Shown: positions 1-8,525 of the stretch, piece by piece
Position numbering within the stretch: the first letter of the stretch is position 1
Layout: each line of letters opens with the position of its first letter
From: Xenorhabdus sp. BG5
GTDB taxonomy: Bacteria > Pseudomonadota > Gammaproteobacteria > Enterobacterales > Enterobacteriaceae
Assembly (NCBI RefSeq): GCF_015163665.1
Contig: NZ_JADEUG010000005.1
Coordinates: 85,342 to 149,341 of the forward strand
DNA: 64,000 nucleotides
Reading direction: 5' to 3'
Program-made: the position numbers and the translations under genes
The notes under the pieces: model-generated
Databases searched by the model: none
Seen by the model: only the letters and a program-made list of their open reading frames with translations
Told to the model about the DNA's origin: nothing

Positions 1-393
1 ACTTACTCTATTGGTCAAGCCAAGCAAGCTCAAACTGTGACTTATGGCACCATTCTATCTGTACGCCCCATCACGATTAAAGGTAAGCAAGCTGGTGATC
101 CTAATATGTTAGGCCTCATTGGTGGTGCTGTTTTAGGAGGACTGCTAGGTAATACAGTTGGTGATGGTTCCGGTCAAAGGCTTGCCACAGCTGCAGGTGC
201 TATTGCTGGCGGCATGGCTGGCCAAAGAATCGAAGGTGCTTTAGACCAAACGAAAGGTATTGAGCTAGAAATTCGTATGGACAGCGGAAAAAATATCATC
301 ATAGTACAAAAGTTAGACAGCATCGTATTCAGCAGAGGGCAACGTGTCAGGATCGCAAACAGCGGAGATTCTTTGACTGTATCACCACTCTAA
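1..393 (+). CDS. slyB: SlyB outer-membrane lipoprotein, 5' end missing
   Basis: The reading frame is open from base 1, so the start codon, signal peptide and lipobox lie outside the window; 130 codons remain of a protein usually about 155 residues long. The visible part has the glycine-zipper-like stretch of the SlyB/Pcp family (IGGAVLGGLLGNTVGDG, then ATAAGAIAGGMAG) and a beta-rich tail ending VSPL. SlyB is an outer-membrane lipoprotein of the PhoP/Mg2+ stress regulon in enterobacteria. It faces slyA tail to tail, as in E. coli. A GTG at position 37 is in frame, but the homology extends upstream of it, so it is not the start. Confidence 0.93.
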   Translation, partial: TYSIGQAKQAQTVTYGTILSVRPITIKGKQAGDPNMLGLIGGAVLGGLLGNTVGDGSGQRLATAAGAIAGGMAGQRIEGALDQTKGIELEIRMDSGKNIIIVQKLDSIVFSRGQRVRIANSGDSLTVSPL

Positions 394-414
394 AATGTTT
401 AAATAACGCAAGAC

Positions 415-458
415 AAAAAATCGCGGTTTACCAGTAACAAGATCTGGGCCGCGATTTT
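415..458. terminator. Bidirectional terminator between slyB and slyA
   Basis: AAAAAATCGCGG at 415-426 pairs with CCGCGATTTT at 449-458, so a GC-rich stem is flanked by A and T runs on both sides. It can end slyB on the plus strand and slyA on the minus strand. Confidence 0.75.
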
Positions 459-476
459 ATTATTATAGATTAGTTT

Positions 477-914
477 TTATATTACCTGTTTGTGCAATTG
501 GTTAATATTTTTTTCAATTTTCTTTATTACAGAAGCAAGCAGAATTAACTCATCATGAGTAATTCCCTCCAAAATTTCTTTTCTTGTCGAACCAATAACA
601 CTATCCACTTCTCTAATAAAGTTTTCCGATTCTTTGGTTAATTTGATTCTTTTTGCACGTCGATCATTGGCACATGTGTGGCGTGTAATCAGTTTCTTTT
701 CTTCTAATTGATCAAGCGTTCTCACCAAAGAGGGTTGCTCAATACCAATAGCTTTTGCGAGCTGTATCTGGGACTGCTCTGGTGGTAGTTGACTAATATT
801 GTATAGAGTAACCCAATGCGTCTGAGTTAATTTCAACGGTTTCAAACGATGATCAATTAAAGCGCGCCAGATACGGACTAAACGTGCCAGATCTGATCCC
901 AATGTCAATTCCAA
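477..914 (-). CDS. slyA: SlyA, MarR-family transcriptional regulator
   Basis: 145 residues, matching the SlyA family in length and sequence. The winged helix-turn-helix occupies roughly residues 30-100, with the typical segments [20 protein letters not shown] and [10 protein letters not shown]. SlyA binds DNA as a dimer and mainly relieves H-NS silencing of envelope and virulence genes. The start is TTG, chosen because AAGGAGGGG precedes it with 6 bases of spacing and because slyA uses TTG in related bacteria. The gene has a long AT-rich upstream region containing a perfect palindrome (1035-1050) that may be an autoregulatory site. Confidence 0.95.
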   Translation of the reverse strand: MELTLGSDLARLVRIWRALIDHRLKPLKLTQTHWVTLYNISQLPPEQSQIQLAKAIGIEQPSLVRTLDQLEEKKLITRHTCANDRRAKRIKLTKESENFIREVDSVIGSTRKEILEGITHDELILLASVIKKIEKNINQLHKQVI

Positions 915-1494
915 TTACCCCTCCTTATAATTAGAGACTCATATAACATCAATGAATTATCCAATCAGTTTATTCATATGAATAATGGATACGCACTCTA
1001 TATCATGCTTGCATTAGCATAGTCAGCAATTTCGCTAATTACCTAATTAGTATCGCGTTGGCTTGTTACTCAAAGTTGACATCTTCGTCGCCCTAAAGAG
1101 CGAAATTGTACGGCGCACCGAATAAAATCGCGCATTAATCCACCAACGATATAAACTGTATAAAATAATCCTTCAACTAAACTATTGTAAGTTTAAATAT
1201 CAACAAAAAAAGTACAACCCCCCAAAATATATACATTTCCACTCGGTTAAAGTTCTATAAGAATAACCGCCATCCAAATACTAATCTATATATTTTTACA
1301 TTAATATCATTTTTCTCTTACAGAAATTGATAACACCAAAATAAATAACATAAAAAACAATAAGATAACAAAGTGGTTTCTTTTTTGTTCAATAAGTAAT
1401 TCTTTAATAAGAAATTTTTACTGAAATGATTAAGATAAACAACAGAAGTGATATTTTGAAATGACTTATGTCAAATAAAAGAAATGTAATATAA
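915..1494. other. Long AT-rich intergenic region upstream of slyA
   Basis: This stretch holds no convincing gene. E. coli carries ydhIJK, sodC and ydhF between slyA and the DUF1289 gene; none is seen here. The only structure noted is the palindrome at 1035-1050. The AT-richness would suit H-NS binding, which is an inference. Confidence 0.5.
1035..1050. promoter_or_regulatory. Perfect palindrome upstream of slyA, possible operator
   Basis: CTAATTACCTAATTAG has two 7-base arms around CC and lies 121-136 bases upstream of the slyA start. MarR-family dimers bind AT-rich palindromes of this size and SlyA is commonly autoregulated. The E. coli/Salmonella SlyA consensus (TTAGCAAGCTAA) is related but not identical. 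Confidence 0.35.
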
Positions 1495-1510
1495 ATGATA
1501 TATCATTTAT
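1491..1510. repeat. 20-bp perfect palindrome
   Basis: ATAAATGATATATCATTTAT is its own reverse complement over all 20 bases. It lies downstream of the DUF1289 gene and overlaps the start of a possible small plus-strand ORF at 1495. It has no loop, so it looks more like a dimeric protein site than a terminator. It resembles no well-known consensus closely. Confidence 0.5.
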
Positions 1511-1596
1511 TGCTAGTAATATTCCTTATTTTTACGATCATCCTAAACTATAATTCATATAAAAGATATTTTTTAGCCAATTCAGAATGGAATTAA
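1495..1596 (+). CDS. Possible 33-residue single-span membrane peptide
   Basis: An ATG-initiated ORF of 33 codons ends in TAA at 1594-1596. The product starts MIYHLLLVIFLIFTI, one hydrophobic span, followed by a charged tail with KR and ending SEWN. The Shine-Dalgarno is weak (AAGAAATG about ten bases upstream), and AT-rich DNA readily gives such ORFs by chance. I recognise no family. It overlaps the DUF1289 gene tail to tail by 4 bases. Treat it as a candidate only. Confidence 0.2.
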   Translation: MIYHLLLVIFLIFTIILNYNSYKRYFLANSEWN

Positions 1597-1832
1597 AATA
1601 AATCGGGTTGTCTTGGAATAATATGGCTTTCCTCTTCCTTCTTTCTCAGACTTCTTAGTTTTCTCTGATGACATAACCGCAATATTTCTCTTTTTTCACT
1701 ATCCGATAATTTCATCCATATAAATCGCTCTTCCCTACTACGATAACATCCTCGGCAAAAACCACGGGGATCAGATTCACAAACTCCCCGACAAGGGTTC
1801 GGAATAGCAAAAAATTCTAATTGTTCAGCCAT
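1593..1832 (-). CDS. DUF1289 small cysteine-rich protein (YdhL-like)
   Basis: 79 residues beginning MAEQLEFF, nearly the same start as E. coli YdhL. The DUF1289 signature is complete: PCRGVC, then D-x-RGFCRGC, with four cysteines at about residues 14, 18, 26 and 29 that could bind a metal or Fe-S cluster, followed by RSREERFIW. The C-terminal half is basic and helical. Function is not known for the family. It is divergent from gloA, with a 239-base gap between the starts. Confidence 0.88.
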   Translation of the reverse strand: MAEQLEFFAIPNPCRGVCESDPRGFCRGCYRSREERFIWMKLSDSEKREILRLCHQRKLRSLRKKEEESHIIPRQPDLF

Positions 1833-2071
1833 CTCATCCCCCTACACCCAAGCTTATCAAGCATTCCCACTATGAGGCCATTTATTAATCAGTATAAACT
1901 TCGCCCATGTCATTTCAAAATAAAAGGGTAACAACCTAAAGGTAAACAAACCGGATAATTTGAATTATTTGATCTATATACGTTATATTAACCAAGCATA
2001 TGCATATATGAGCTAAGTTCTTGTAATAAAGCTATGTTTCGCAATAAAACTATAAAGATCAAGAGGTAATC

Positions 2072-2479
2072 ATGCGTTTACTCCACACTATGATCCGTGT
2101 TGGCAACATGCAGCGCTCGATTGATTTCTATACCCAGGTAATGGGTATGCGTTTACTTCGCACCAGCGAAAATCCAGAGTATAAGTATTCTCTCGCGTTT
2201 GTTGGTTATACCGATGAAAGTCAAGGCGCAGTCATTGAGCTAACCTATAATTGGGATGTTGTAAACTATGAAATGGGAACCGCATTTGGACATATCGCCT
2301 TAGGGGTTGATGATGTTGCGGCAACTTGTGAACGCATCAAACTTGCTGGAGGAAAAGTAGTTCGCGAAGCAGGGCCAGTTAAAGGTGGAACAACCGTTAT
2401 TGCATTCGTTGAAGATCCTGATGGCTATAAGATTGAACTCATCGAAAATTCATGTGCCAGCAATGCATTAGGCAACTAA
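2072..2479 (+). CDS. gloA: Glyoxalase I (lactoylglutathione lyase)
   Basis: 135 residues, the usual length. It isomerises the methylglyoxal-glutathione hemithioacetal to S-lactoylglutathione in the cytoplasm. The four metal ligands known from the E. coli enzyme are present at the same positions: His5, Glu56, His74 and Glu122. The two betaalphabetabetabeta modules cover residues 1-60 and 70-128. The ATG is preceded by AGAGGT at good spacing. A hairpin terminator follows at 2531. Confidence 0.97.
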   Translation: MRLLHTMIRVGNMQRSIDFYTQVMGMRLLRTSENPEYKYSLAFVGYTDESQGAVIELTYNWDVVNYEMGTAFGHIALGVDDVAATCERIKLAGGKVVREAGPVKGGTTVIAFVEDPDGYKIELIENSCASNALGN

Positions 2480-2530
2480 CGCTATTAATAACTATCGAGT
2501 TATAGTTAGAAATTATTTAAATACCTAAAT

Positions 2531-2550
2531 AAGGGCATCTTGCCCTTTAA
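2531..2550 (+). terminator. gloA terminator
   Basis: AAGGGCA (2531-2537), loop TCT, then TGCCCTT (2541-2547) followed by a weak T-rich tail. Confidence 0.6.
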
Positions 2551-2658
2551 TTCCCCATCGAATATGCATTACTTCTGCAAGACACACCAAATTTTGTCAT
2601 AATACCCACTATTCCAAAGTTAAAAAATAGAATCCTGAAGCTAAGAACTGAAAATCAG

Positions 2659-3309
2659 ATGTCTAATCAAAATATGCTAAGTGGGCGCTTTCGTGGCTAC
2701 TATCCCGTTGTTATTGATGTCGAAACCGCTGGTTTTAATGCGCGTACAGACGCTTTACTTGAAATTGCTGCAACTACTTTAAAAATGGATGAAGATGGTT
2801 GGCTAACACCTGCCAATACGCTGCATTTTCATATCGAGCCTTTTGAAGGGGCTAATCTTGATCCTGCCGCTCTCGCTTTCACTGGCATTGATCCTACAAA
2901 CCCCTTGCGAGGAGCTGTCAGTGAATATACTGCCTTACACGCAATTTTTAAAATGATCCGCAAGGGCATGAAAGACACGAATTGTAACCGTGCAATTATA
3001 GTCGCTCATAATGCCAATTTTGATCACAGTTTTGTCATGGCCGCTGCTGAACGTGCTGGTTTGAAACGCAATCCATTCCATCCGTTCGCTACTTTTGATA
3101 CCGCTGCACTCAGTGGCTTGGTTCTTGGTCAGACAATTCTTGCCAAAGCCTGCATCACAGCGGAAATTCCGTTTGACAGCAATCAGGCCCATAGCGCTCT
3201 TTATGATACTGATCGAACTGCCCTGCTTTTCTGTGAACTGGTTAATCGCTGGAAACGGCTAGGTGGTTGGCCGCTATCATCTGCTGATACAGCCAGCTGC
3301 GAATCCTAA
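2659..3309 (+). CDS. rnt: Ribonuclease T
   Basis: 216 residues of the DEDDh exonuclease family, which trims the 3' ends of tRNA, 5S and 23S rRNA and turns over tRNA CCA ends. The catalytic set is complete: Asp20 and Glu22 in VIDVETAG (Exo I), Asp122 in NANFDHSF (Exo II), and His178 and Asp183 in AHSALYDTD (Exo III). It follows gloA and precedes grxD tail to tail, the E. coli order. The Shine-Dalgarno before the ATG is weak. Confidence 0.96.
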   Translation: MSNQNMLSGRFRGYYPVVIDVETAGFNARTDALLEIAATTLKMDEDGWLTPANTLHFHIEPFEGANLDPAALAFTGIDPTNPLRGAVSEYTALHAIFKMIRKGMKDTNCNRAIIVAHNANFDHSFVMAAAERAGLKRNPFHPFATFDTAALSGLVLGQTILAKACITAEIPFDSNQAHSALYDTDRTALLFCELVNRWKRLGGWPLSSADTASCES

Positions 3310-3344
3310 AAAAGCAAGCCCCATACTTTAATTGGTATGGGGCT
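3310..3344 (-). terminator. grxD terminator (also at the rnt 3' end)
   Basis: AGCCCCATAC (3317-3326) pairs with GTATGGGGCT (3335-3344) around an 8-base loop. Read on the minus strand the stem is followed by TGCTTTTTT, so it is a strong terminator for grxD. On the plus strand no T run follows. Confidence 0.8.
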
Positions 3345-3380
3345 ATGAAAGGTAACCATTATTCAGATGAATGACTGACT

Positions 3381-3761
3381 TTATTCCTGCTCACGATATT
3401 TATCGGCAGTCTCTTTAATCAGTGTTTGTAGTTCACCGCGTTGATACATCTCAACAAGAATGTCACACCCTCCCACCAACTCACCATCAATCCAAAGCTG
3501 AGGAAAAGTCGGCCAATTTGCATATTTAGGTAATTGAGCACGGATATCTGGATTTTGCAGAATATCCACATAAGCAAAACGTTCACCACAAGCGGATAAA
3601 GCCTGAACTGCCTGTGCAGAGAAGCCACAGCTTGGCAATTTCGGCGAACCTTTCATGTACAACAGAATTGGGTTTTCTCTGATCTGGCGTTCGATTTTTT
3701 CAATGACTGCATCAGCCGTTGTATCAGTAACCGTATTAGTGTTTGTATTAATATTAGTCAT
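3381..3761 (-). CDS. grxD: Monothiol glutaredoxin Grx4 with an N-terminal extension
   Basis: 126 residues. The core from about residue 19 onward is Grx4: the CGFS active site is at Cys45-Ser48, with the glutathione-binding WPTFPQLW and GGCDI motifs. Grx4 binds [2Fe-2S] clusters with glutathione and BolA and carries clusters between proteins. The E. coli protein begins close to the IEKI segment; here a polar stretch MTNINTNTNTVTDTTADAV precedes it. The start is supported by AAGGAAG five bases upstream, and no other in-frame ATG lies between. The extension looks like expansion of an AAT/ACA-type codon repeat. Confidence 0.94.
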   Translation of the reverse strand: MTNINTNTNTVTDTTADAVIEKIERQIRENPILLYMKGSPKLPSCGFSAQAVQALSACGERFAYVDILQNPDIRAQLPKYANWPTFPQLWIDGELVGGCDILVEMYQRGELQTLIKETADKYREQE

Positions 3762-4123
3762 TTTTGCTTCCTTAAAAACTGCACGCGCTATTTATCAGCA
3801 TAAGATAAAGATTGATTCAGAATACCACTTTCTACGCTAATTTTTCTACCGTGAACTTTATATGGCAAATTTTTGCCATGACTTGCCACAAATGAGCATT
3901 AGATATTTTCATTCCAACTGACTGTATCCAATCCATGTTAAGTTCAGTTCTGCACCAGTTCGCAGCTTTATAGCATCTTTTTCCCTGTTATTTAGCAGAA
4001 AAGTTGTTAAGATAATTATCAAAATAGTAACACGATAATAAGCTTAAATTTGCCCTGTTCCATGGTGAGTGTCTAAGCCATGGTTTGCAGAGCCAAAAAC
4101 CCGATATTAAAAAGGAGCATGCA
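3762..4123. other. grxD-sodB divergent intergenic region
   Basis: The 362 bases between the divergent starts must contain both promoters. Notable structures are an 18-bp palindrome at 3862-3879 and a GATAATTATC palindrome at 4011-4020. I see no gene. Confidence 0.5.
3862..3879. promoter_or_regulatory. Palindrome upstream of grxD, possible operator
   Basis: ATGGCAAA and TTTGCCAT form perfect 8-base arms around TT, 101-118 bases upstream of the grxD start. The size and symmetry suit a dimeric repressor or activator, but I cannot assign the regulator. Confidence 0.3.
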
Positions 4124-4702
4124 ATGTCTTTTGAATTACCAGCATTACCTTATGCCAAAGATGCCCTGGAACCACACATTTCTGCAGAAACTCTGGAATA
4201 TCACTACGGCAAACATCACAACGCTTATGTTGTAAACCTGAATAATCTGATTAAAGAGACTGAATTTGCTGGCAAATCTCTGGAAGAAATTATCAAAACA
4301 TCTGAAGGTGGCATCTTCAATAACGCAGCACAAGTTTGGAATCATACTTTCTACTGGCATAGCCTGTCACCAAATGGGGGAGGCGAACCCACCGGAAAAA
4401 TAGCAGAGGCTATCAACAATGCTTTCGGCTCTTTTGCTGAATTTAAACAGCAATTCACTGATGCAGCCCTGAAAAACTTTGGTTCTGGTTGGACTTGGTT
4501 AGTCAAGAAAGCTGATGGTACTCTGGCTATCGTTAACACTTCTAATGCAGCAACGCCATTGACTGGCGAAGATAAGCCAGTGCTGACTGTTGATGTTTGG
4601 GAGCACGCATATTATATCGATTACCGCAATGCTCGCCCTCAATATTTGGAGCACTTCTGGGCTCTGGTCAACTGGAACTTTGTTGAAGAAAACTTAGCTT
4701 AA
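4124..4702 (+). CDS. sodB: Iron superoxide dismutase
   Basis: 192 residues starting MSFELPALPYAKD. A longer in-frame ORF begins at 4085, but AAAGGAG at 4112-4117 and family alignment fix the start at 4124. It dismutates superoxide in the cytoplasm. Metal ligands are His27, His74, Asp157 and His161. The QVWNHTFYW and WEHAYYIDYRN motifs and the GGIFNNAAQ segment are of the Fe-type enzyme. In enterobacteria sodB is raised under iron sufficiency through Fur and the RyhB RNA; no RyhB site was verified here. Confidence 0.97.
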   Translation: MSFELPALPYAKDALEPHISAETLEYHYGKHHNAYVVNLNNLIKETEFAGKSLEEIIKTSEGGIFNNAAQVWNHTFYWHSLSPNGGGEPTGKIAEAINNAFGSFAEFKQQFTDAALKNFGSGWTWLVKKADGTLAIVNTSNAATPLTGEDKPVLTVDVWEHAYYIDYRNARPQYLEHFWALVNWNFVEENLA

Positions 4703-4733
4703 TAAGATTAATTCTTATACTAGTTTGAAATAA

Positions 4734-4790
4734 TAAGGGCGGGCTTTTCCTTTATTTGCGGTATTGCGCATGTTGGAAAACCCGCCCTTA
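4734..4790. terminator. Long hairpin downstream of sodB
   Basis: TAAGGGCGGG (4734-4743) pairs with CCCGCCCTTA (4781-4790), and an inner TTTTCC/GGAAAA helix continues it. No T run follows on either side, so it may be a stabilising 3' structure or a palindromic element as much as a terminator. Confidence 0.5.
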
Positions 4791-4825
4791 AGATAAGTGG
4801 GGCTACAAATTCTTTTAGATCTTGA

Positions 4826-4912
4826 TCAGATCAGGCAGAGACTCCCCAGAAAAACAATCATGATTAATGCACTACTAGCGGCCAATAATCCCAATTTCAG
4901 ATCTGTATCCAT
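4826..4912 (-). CDS. ynhF: YnhF-like small membrane protein, 28 residues
   Basis: This ORF is too short for routine calling. The ATG at 4910-4912 is preceded by TGAGGA with about six bases of spacing. The product begins MDTDLKLGLLAA and continues as one hydrophobic helix ending GSLCLI. E. coli YnhF (29 residues, beginning MSTDLKF) is a confirmed inner-membrane peptide encoded between sodB/ydhP and purR on the strand opposite purR, so start, size, hydrophobicity and locus all agree. Function is unknown. The assignment rests on memory of the E. coli sequence and synteny. Confidence 0.75.
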   Translation of the reverse strand: MDTDLKLGLLAASSALIMIVFLGSLCLI

Positions 4913-5202
4913 AGAACATCCTCAATGTGAAAATTAAGACACCTCAACATCCTAAATTTTAAGCGGTTATTTGCCATACTATCTAAAAATCATACCGCAA
5001 GATTTAATCCATACTCTTTATAGCATCGATTATTACTTTCACTTTTGAGCTAGATCAGACAAAATTCAAGGTTTACCGCTAAATTATTACCAATCATCAC
5101 CCTGTATATAAATATATTGGTAAACGATTAACAAATAGCTATACCCGACAAGAAAGATAAAGGGTATATAAATTAGACCAGAAGGTCAGGAGTCCTTTTT
5201 TC

Positions 5203-6228
5203 ATGGCAACGATTAAAGATGTGGCCAAACGCGCTGGTGTTTCAACCACAACCGTATCCCATGTTATCAATAAAACCCGTTTCGTCGCCGAAGATACAAA
5301 GGCCGCAGTTTGGGTCGCTATTAAAGAATTGCACTATTCTCCCAGTGCGGTTGCTCGCAGCTTAAAGGTTAACCACACCAAATCCATTGGATTGCTGGCA
5401 ACATCAAGTGAAGCGCCATACTTTGCTGAGATCATAGAATCGGTTGAAAATAGCTGCTATAGCAAAGGTTATACCCTGATTTTATGTAATTCTCATAACA
5501 ACCTTGATAAACAGAAAGCGTATCTCGCAATGCTCGCGCAAAAGCGAGTAGATGGTTTGCTGGTAATGTGTTCAGAATACCCTGAGCAACTTTTGAGCAT
5601 GTTGGAAGGCTATCGTAATATTCCTATGGTGGTCATGGATTGGGGAGAATCCAGAGGCGATTTTACCGATGCAATTATTGATAATGCCTTTCATGGTGGT
5701 TACCTGGCTGGCCGTTATCTCATTGAACGTGGTCATCGTGATATTGCATCTATTCCTGGGCCATTGGCAAGAAATACAGGAGGGGGGCGCCACCAAGGTT
5801 TCCTCAAAGCACTAAAAGAGGCCAATATCGCTATTCGGGATGAGTGGATTGTACAAGGTGATTTTGAACCTGAGTCCGGTTATCAAGCTATGTACAAGAT
5901 CCTGAATCAAAAACATCGTCCAACTGCTGTTTTTTGTGGTGGAGATGTCATGGCTATGGGAGCGATTTGTGCAGCTGATGAGTTGGGATTGCGCGTTCCA
6001 CAAGACATTTCAATCATCGGTTATGATAATATTCGCAATGCTCGCTATTTTACGCCAGCATTGACAACTATCCATCAACCCAAAGAGCGTTTAGGGCAAA
6101 TGGCCTTTTCAATGTTACTGGACAGGATCATCAATAAACGTGAGGATGCACAAACTATCGAAGTCCACCCACGCCTTGTTGAACGGCGCTCTGTTGCAGA
6201 TGGACCTTTTATCGATTATCGCCGCTGA
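5203..6228 (+). CDS. purR: PurR, purine biosynthesis repressor (LacI family)
   Basis: 341 residues, the same length as E. coli PurR. The LacI-type helix-turn-helix is residues 1-26 ([20 protein letters not shown]), followed by the hinge helix around residues 48-56 (SAVARSLK) and a periplasmic-binding-protein-like effector domain. PurR with hypoxanthine or guanine represses purine synthesis genes. The effector domain carries the family motifs DGLLVMCSE and [11 protein letters not shown]. The ATG follows GGAG. The gene is convergent with punR, with only 3 bases between the stop codons. Confidence 0.96.
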   Translation: MATIKDVAKRAGVSTTTVSHVINKTRFVAEDTKAAVWVAIKELHYSPSAVARSLKVNHTKSIGLLATSSEAPYFAEIIESVENSCYSKGYTLILCNSHNNLDKQKAYLAMLAQKRVDGLLVMCSEYPEQLLSMLEGYRNIPMVVMDWGESRGDFTDAIIDNAFHGGYLAGRYLIERGHRDIASIPGPLARNTGGGRHQGFLKALKEANIAIRDEWIVQGDFEPESGYQAMYKILNQKHRPTAVFCGGDVMAMGAICAADELGLRVPQDISIIGYDNIRNARYFTPALTTIHQPKERLGQMAFSMLLDRIINKREDAQTIEVHPRLVERRSVADGPFIDYRR

Positions 6229-6231
6229 CAG

Positions 6232-7140
6232 TTAATTTTCTTGCAGCCATTCAGCATTAAGCGTTTCGCTATCCCCCAGATAATCAAGTAACCAGCTTAA
6301 TGCCGGTGAATGGCTTTTTTGCGACCATGTTAAGCAGCATGGGCTGTCAGGCAATGGTTGTTCGAGTTCAAGTGTAATCAGCTTGCCTTTACGGATCAGC
6401 GGTTGCGCACGGTGTTTGGGCACCATACCTACACACAATCCATCCATCAAGCAACTTAATCCAACATCCCAATCAGGAACAATCAATCGCCGCTGATTAT
6501 CCAAAGCCCATGTATCACGCTTAGGTAAGCTGCGTGAGGTGTCTTCAAGGCATAAACTGGGATAAGGTCGCATTTGGTCATCATTCAATTTTCCCGATAT
6601 TACTGCCAGTTCGTGTTCAGGACTGGCTACACACAGCCAAGGCATGAACCCCATATCCCTGAAGCTATATCGCTCACCAACAGGGGAAGCTCGTGTCGCG
6701 CCGATGGCGATATCCACTCGTCCATCCACCAGAGCATCCCATACGCCATTGAAAACTTCAGGATAGATAAGTAACTCAATATCTGGAAAATGGCGATAAA
6801 AATCCAAAATTAGCCGAAGCGTTCGCTCTGGTTTTACGACCTGATCAACCGCAATACTAAATTGCCCTCGCCAACCATTGGCAACCTGTTGACACTGGTG
6901 CCGAGTGTGATTCATTTTTTTGATAACAGAACGCGCTTCTTTGACAAAAATTACCCCCGCTTCCGTTAAATCGACATCACGATGACGACGTTCAAACAGA
7001 GGTACTGCCAGCCATTCTTCAAGCTGTTTTACCGTATAGCTGACAGCAGAAGGCACACGATGAAGTTCTGATGCAGCCGCGCTGAAACTTCCTGTTCTGG
7101 CAACAGCATCAACGACTTCCAGAGAGTATTCAGACCACAT
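6232..7140 (-). CDS. punR: PunR (YdhB), LysR-type activator of purine transport
   Basis: 302 residues starting MWSEYSLEVVDAVARTGSF. An upstream ATG at 7155 is in frame, but AAGGAAG lies five bases before 7140 and homologues begin there. The N-terminal LysR helix-turn-helix includes SAAASELHRVPSAVSYTVKQ and is followed by a LysR substrate domain. In E. coli PunR activates the divergent punC gene; the same divergent arrangement is kept here with 123 bases between the chosen starts. Confidence 0.93.
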   Translation of the reverse strand: MWSEYSLEVVDAVARTGSFSAAASELHRVPSAVSYTVKQLEEWLAVPLFERRHRDVDLTEAGVIFVKEARSVIKKMNHTRHQCQQVANGWRGQFSIAVDQVVKPERTLRLILDFYRHFPDIELLIYPEVFNGVWDALVDGRVDIAIGATRASPVGERYSFRDMGFMPWLCVASPEHELAVISGKLNDDQMRPYPSLCLEDTSRSLPKRDTWALDNQRRLIVPDWDVGLSCLMDGLCVGMVPKHRAQPLIRKGKLITLELEQPLPDSPCCLTWSQKSHSPALSWLLDYLGDSETLNAEWLQEN

Positions 7141-7263
7141 ATATCTTCCTTTCAATTTTTTTCACAGCATGGTGCAAATATTACCGTTTCACAAGTAAAA
7201 ATCATGCTATATAAAATAAGCCGAATAATTCCTTATCCACTACAAAACCTAATTATTAACACA

Positions 7264-8451
7264 ATGACAACAAATAAAAACGCCATGCCATTTATGTCTT
7301 ATCTCGCGGGCTTAAGCATGTTAGGCTATTTGGCCATTGATATGTATCTGCCCGCTTTTGATGCAATGAAAGCAGAATTAGGTACATCAACTAGTGCTAT
7401 CAGTGCGAGCCTTAGCATTTTTCTTGCCGGATTTGCATTTGCACAACTTTTATGGGGTCAATTGTCTGACCGTTTAGGCAGAAAACCCGTTCTTATTATC
7501 GGCCTATCCCTGTTTTCCATTAGCTGTTTAGGTATGCTTTGGATAACGGGTCCGATTCAGTTACTGGTATTGAGATTTATGCAAGCGGTTGGCGTTTGTT
7601 CCGCTGCGGTGACTTGGCAAGCTTTAGTCGTCGACAGATATGATGCAGAACGTACCAAACGGGTTTTTGCCATGATCATGCCCTTGGTTGCTCTTTCCCC
7701 TGCTCTTGCTCCTTTGTTGGGCGCATGGTTATTAACGCATAATGGCTGGAGAGTCATTTTCCTTGTTTTAATGATCGTAACGATATTGCTGTTAATACCA
7801 ACATTTTTCTTGACTAATAAACGTACTAATATCGAAACCCACGCTGATAAAAAGGCAGTGTCTTTCTTTACGTTATTAACTTCCCCAGTTTTTAACGGAA
7901 ATGTATTGATCTACGCATCTTGCAGTGCCGGTTTTTTTGCCTGGCTAACGGGTTCACCCACAATTTTGAAAGATATGGGTTATGATCCTACCGATATTGG
8001 CTTAAGTTATATTCCCCAAACTCTGGCATTTATGATTGGCGGGTATGGTTGCCGTATCTTACTGGAAAAAGTAAAAAGTGAAACGGTATTCCCATTTCTG
8101 TTGGTGGGCTATGCTGTAAGCATGATCATTATTTGTTTGATTTCCATATTAAGTGAACCTTCATTTATCGCCATTCTTATTCCTTTTTGTGTGATGGCAG
8201 CAATGAATGGTGCATCCTATCCAATTGCAGTAGCAAATGCTCTGTCTGTTTATCCCCAGGATAGTGGTAAAGCGGCTGCATTACAAAATGCCCTGCAATT
8301 GGGCCTCTGTTTTGTTGCGAGTATGCTCGTTTCTGTATTTATGGAATACCCTCTTTTATCGACGACAACAATAATGGCGCTTACAGTTGTTCCAATGGCT
8401 GTCGGTTATTGGCTGCAAAAACAAGATGTTGAAAAAAGCCACCAAGCATAA
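7264..8451 (+). CDS. punC: PunC (YdhC), MFS purine transporter
   Basis: A 12-span major facilitator of the Bcr/CflA type. Motifs visible are IDMYLPAF near the first span, the cytoplasmic loop GQLSDRLGRKPVL and the Bcr-type LVVDRYD. In E. coli PunC takes up purine nucleosides under PunR control. The frame is open upstream to 7204 (415 residues), but the first 20 residues there do not align with the family. I prefer 7264 (395 residues); no start has a clear ribosome site, so a few codons remain uncertain. Confidence 0.9.
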   Translation: MTTNKNAMPFMSYLAGLSMLGYLAIDMYLPAFDAMKAELGTSTSAISASLSIFLAGFAFAQLLWGQLSDRLGRKPVLIIGLSLFSISCLGMLWITGPIQLLVLRFMQAVGVCSAAVTWQALVVDRYDAERTKRVFAMIMPLVALSPALAPLLGAWLLTHNGWRVIFLVLMIVTILLLIPTFFLTNKRTNIETHADKKAVSFFTLLTSPVFNGNVLIYASCSAGFFAWLTGSPTILKDMGYDPTDIGLSYIPQTLAFMIGGYGCRILLEKVKSETVFPFLLVGYAVSMIIICLISILSEPSFIAILIPFCVMAAMNGASYPIAVANALSVYPQDSGKAAALQNALQLGLCFVASMLVSVFMEYPLLSTTTIMALTVVPMAVGYWLQKQDVEKSHQA

Positions 8452-8495
8452 ATACAATGATTTTCCAAAAAAATAATAGTTAAGAACATTATTAT

Positions 8496-8525
8496 CTAAA
8501 GGTTACGCCATTATGTGACCTTTAG
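8496..8525 (+). terminator. Hairpin downstream of punC
   Basis: CTAAAGGTTAC (8496-8506) pairs with GTGACCTTTAG (8515-8525) around an 8-base loop with one G-U pair. The T run after it is poor. It probably ends punC. The 237 bases between it and cfa then hold the cfa promoter and leader; no gene is evident there. Confidence 0.5.

Noticed and set aside
4011..4020. GATAATTATC upstream of sodB as a Fur site
   Set aside because: Only 10 bases of palindrome, short of the 19-bp Fur box, and sodB is usually activated indirectly by Fur through RyhB.
5118..5133. Possible PurR operator in the purR leader (around TAAACGATTA)
   Set aside because: Only the central CG and a few flanking bases fit the pur box; too weak to annotate.
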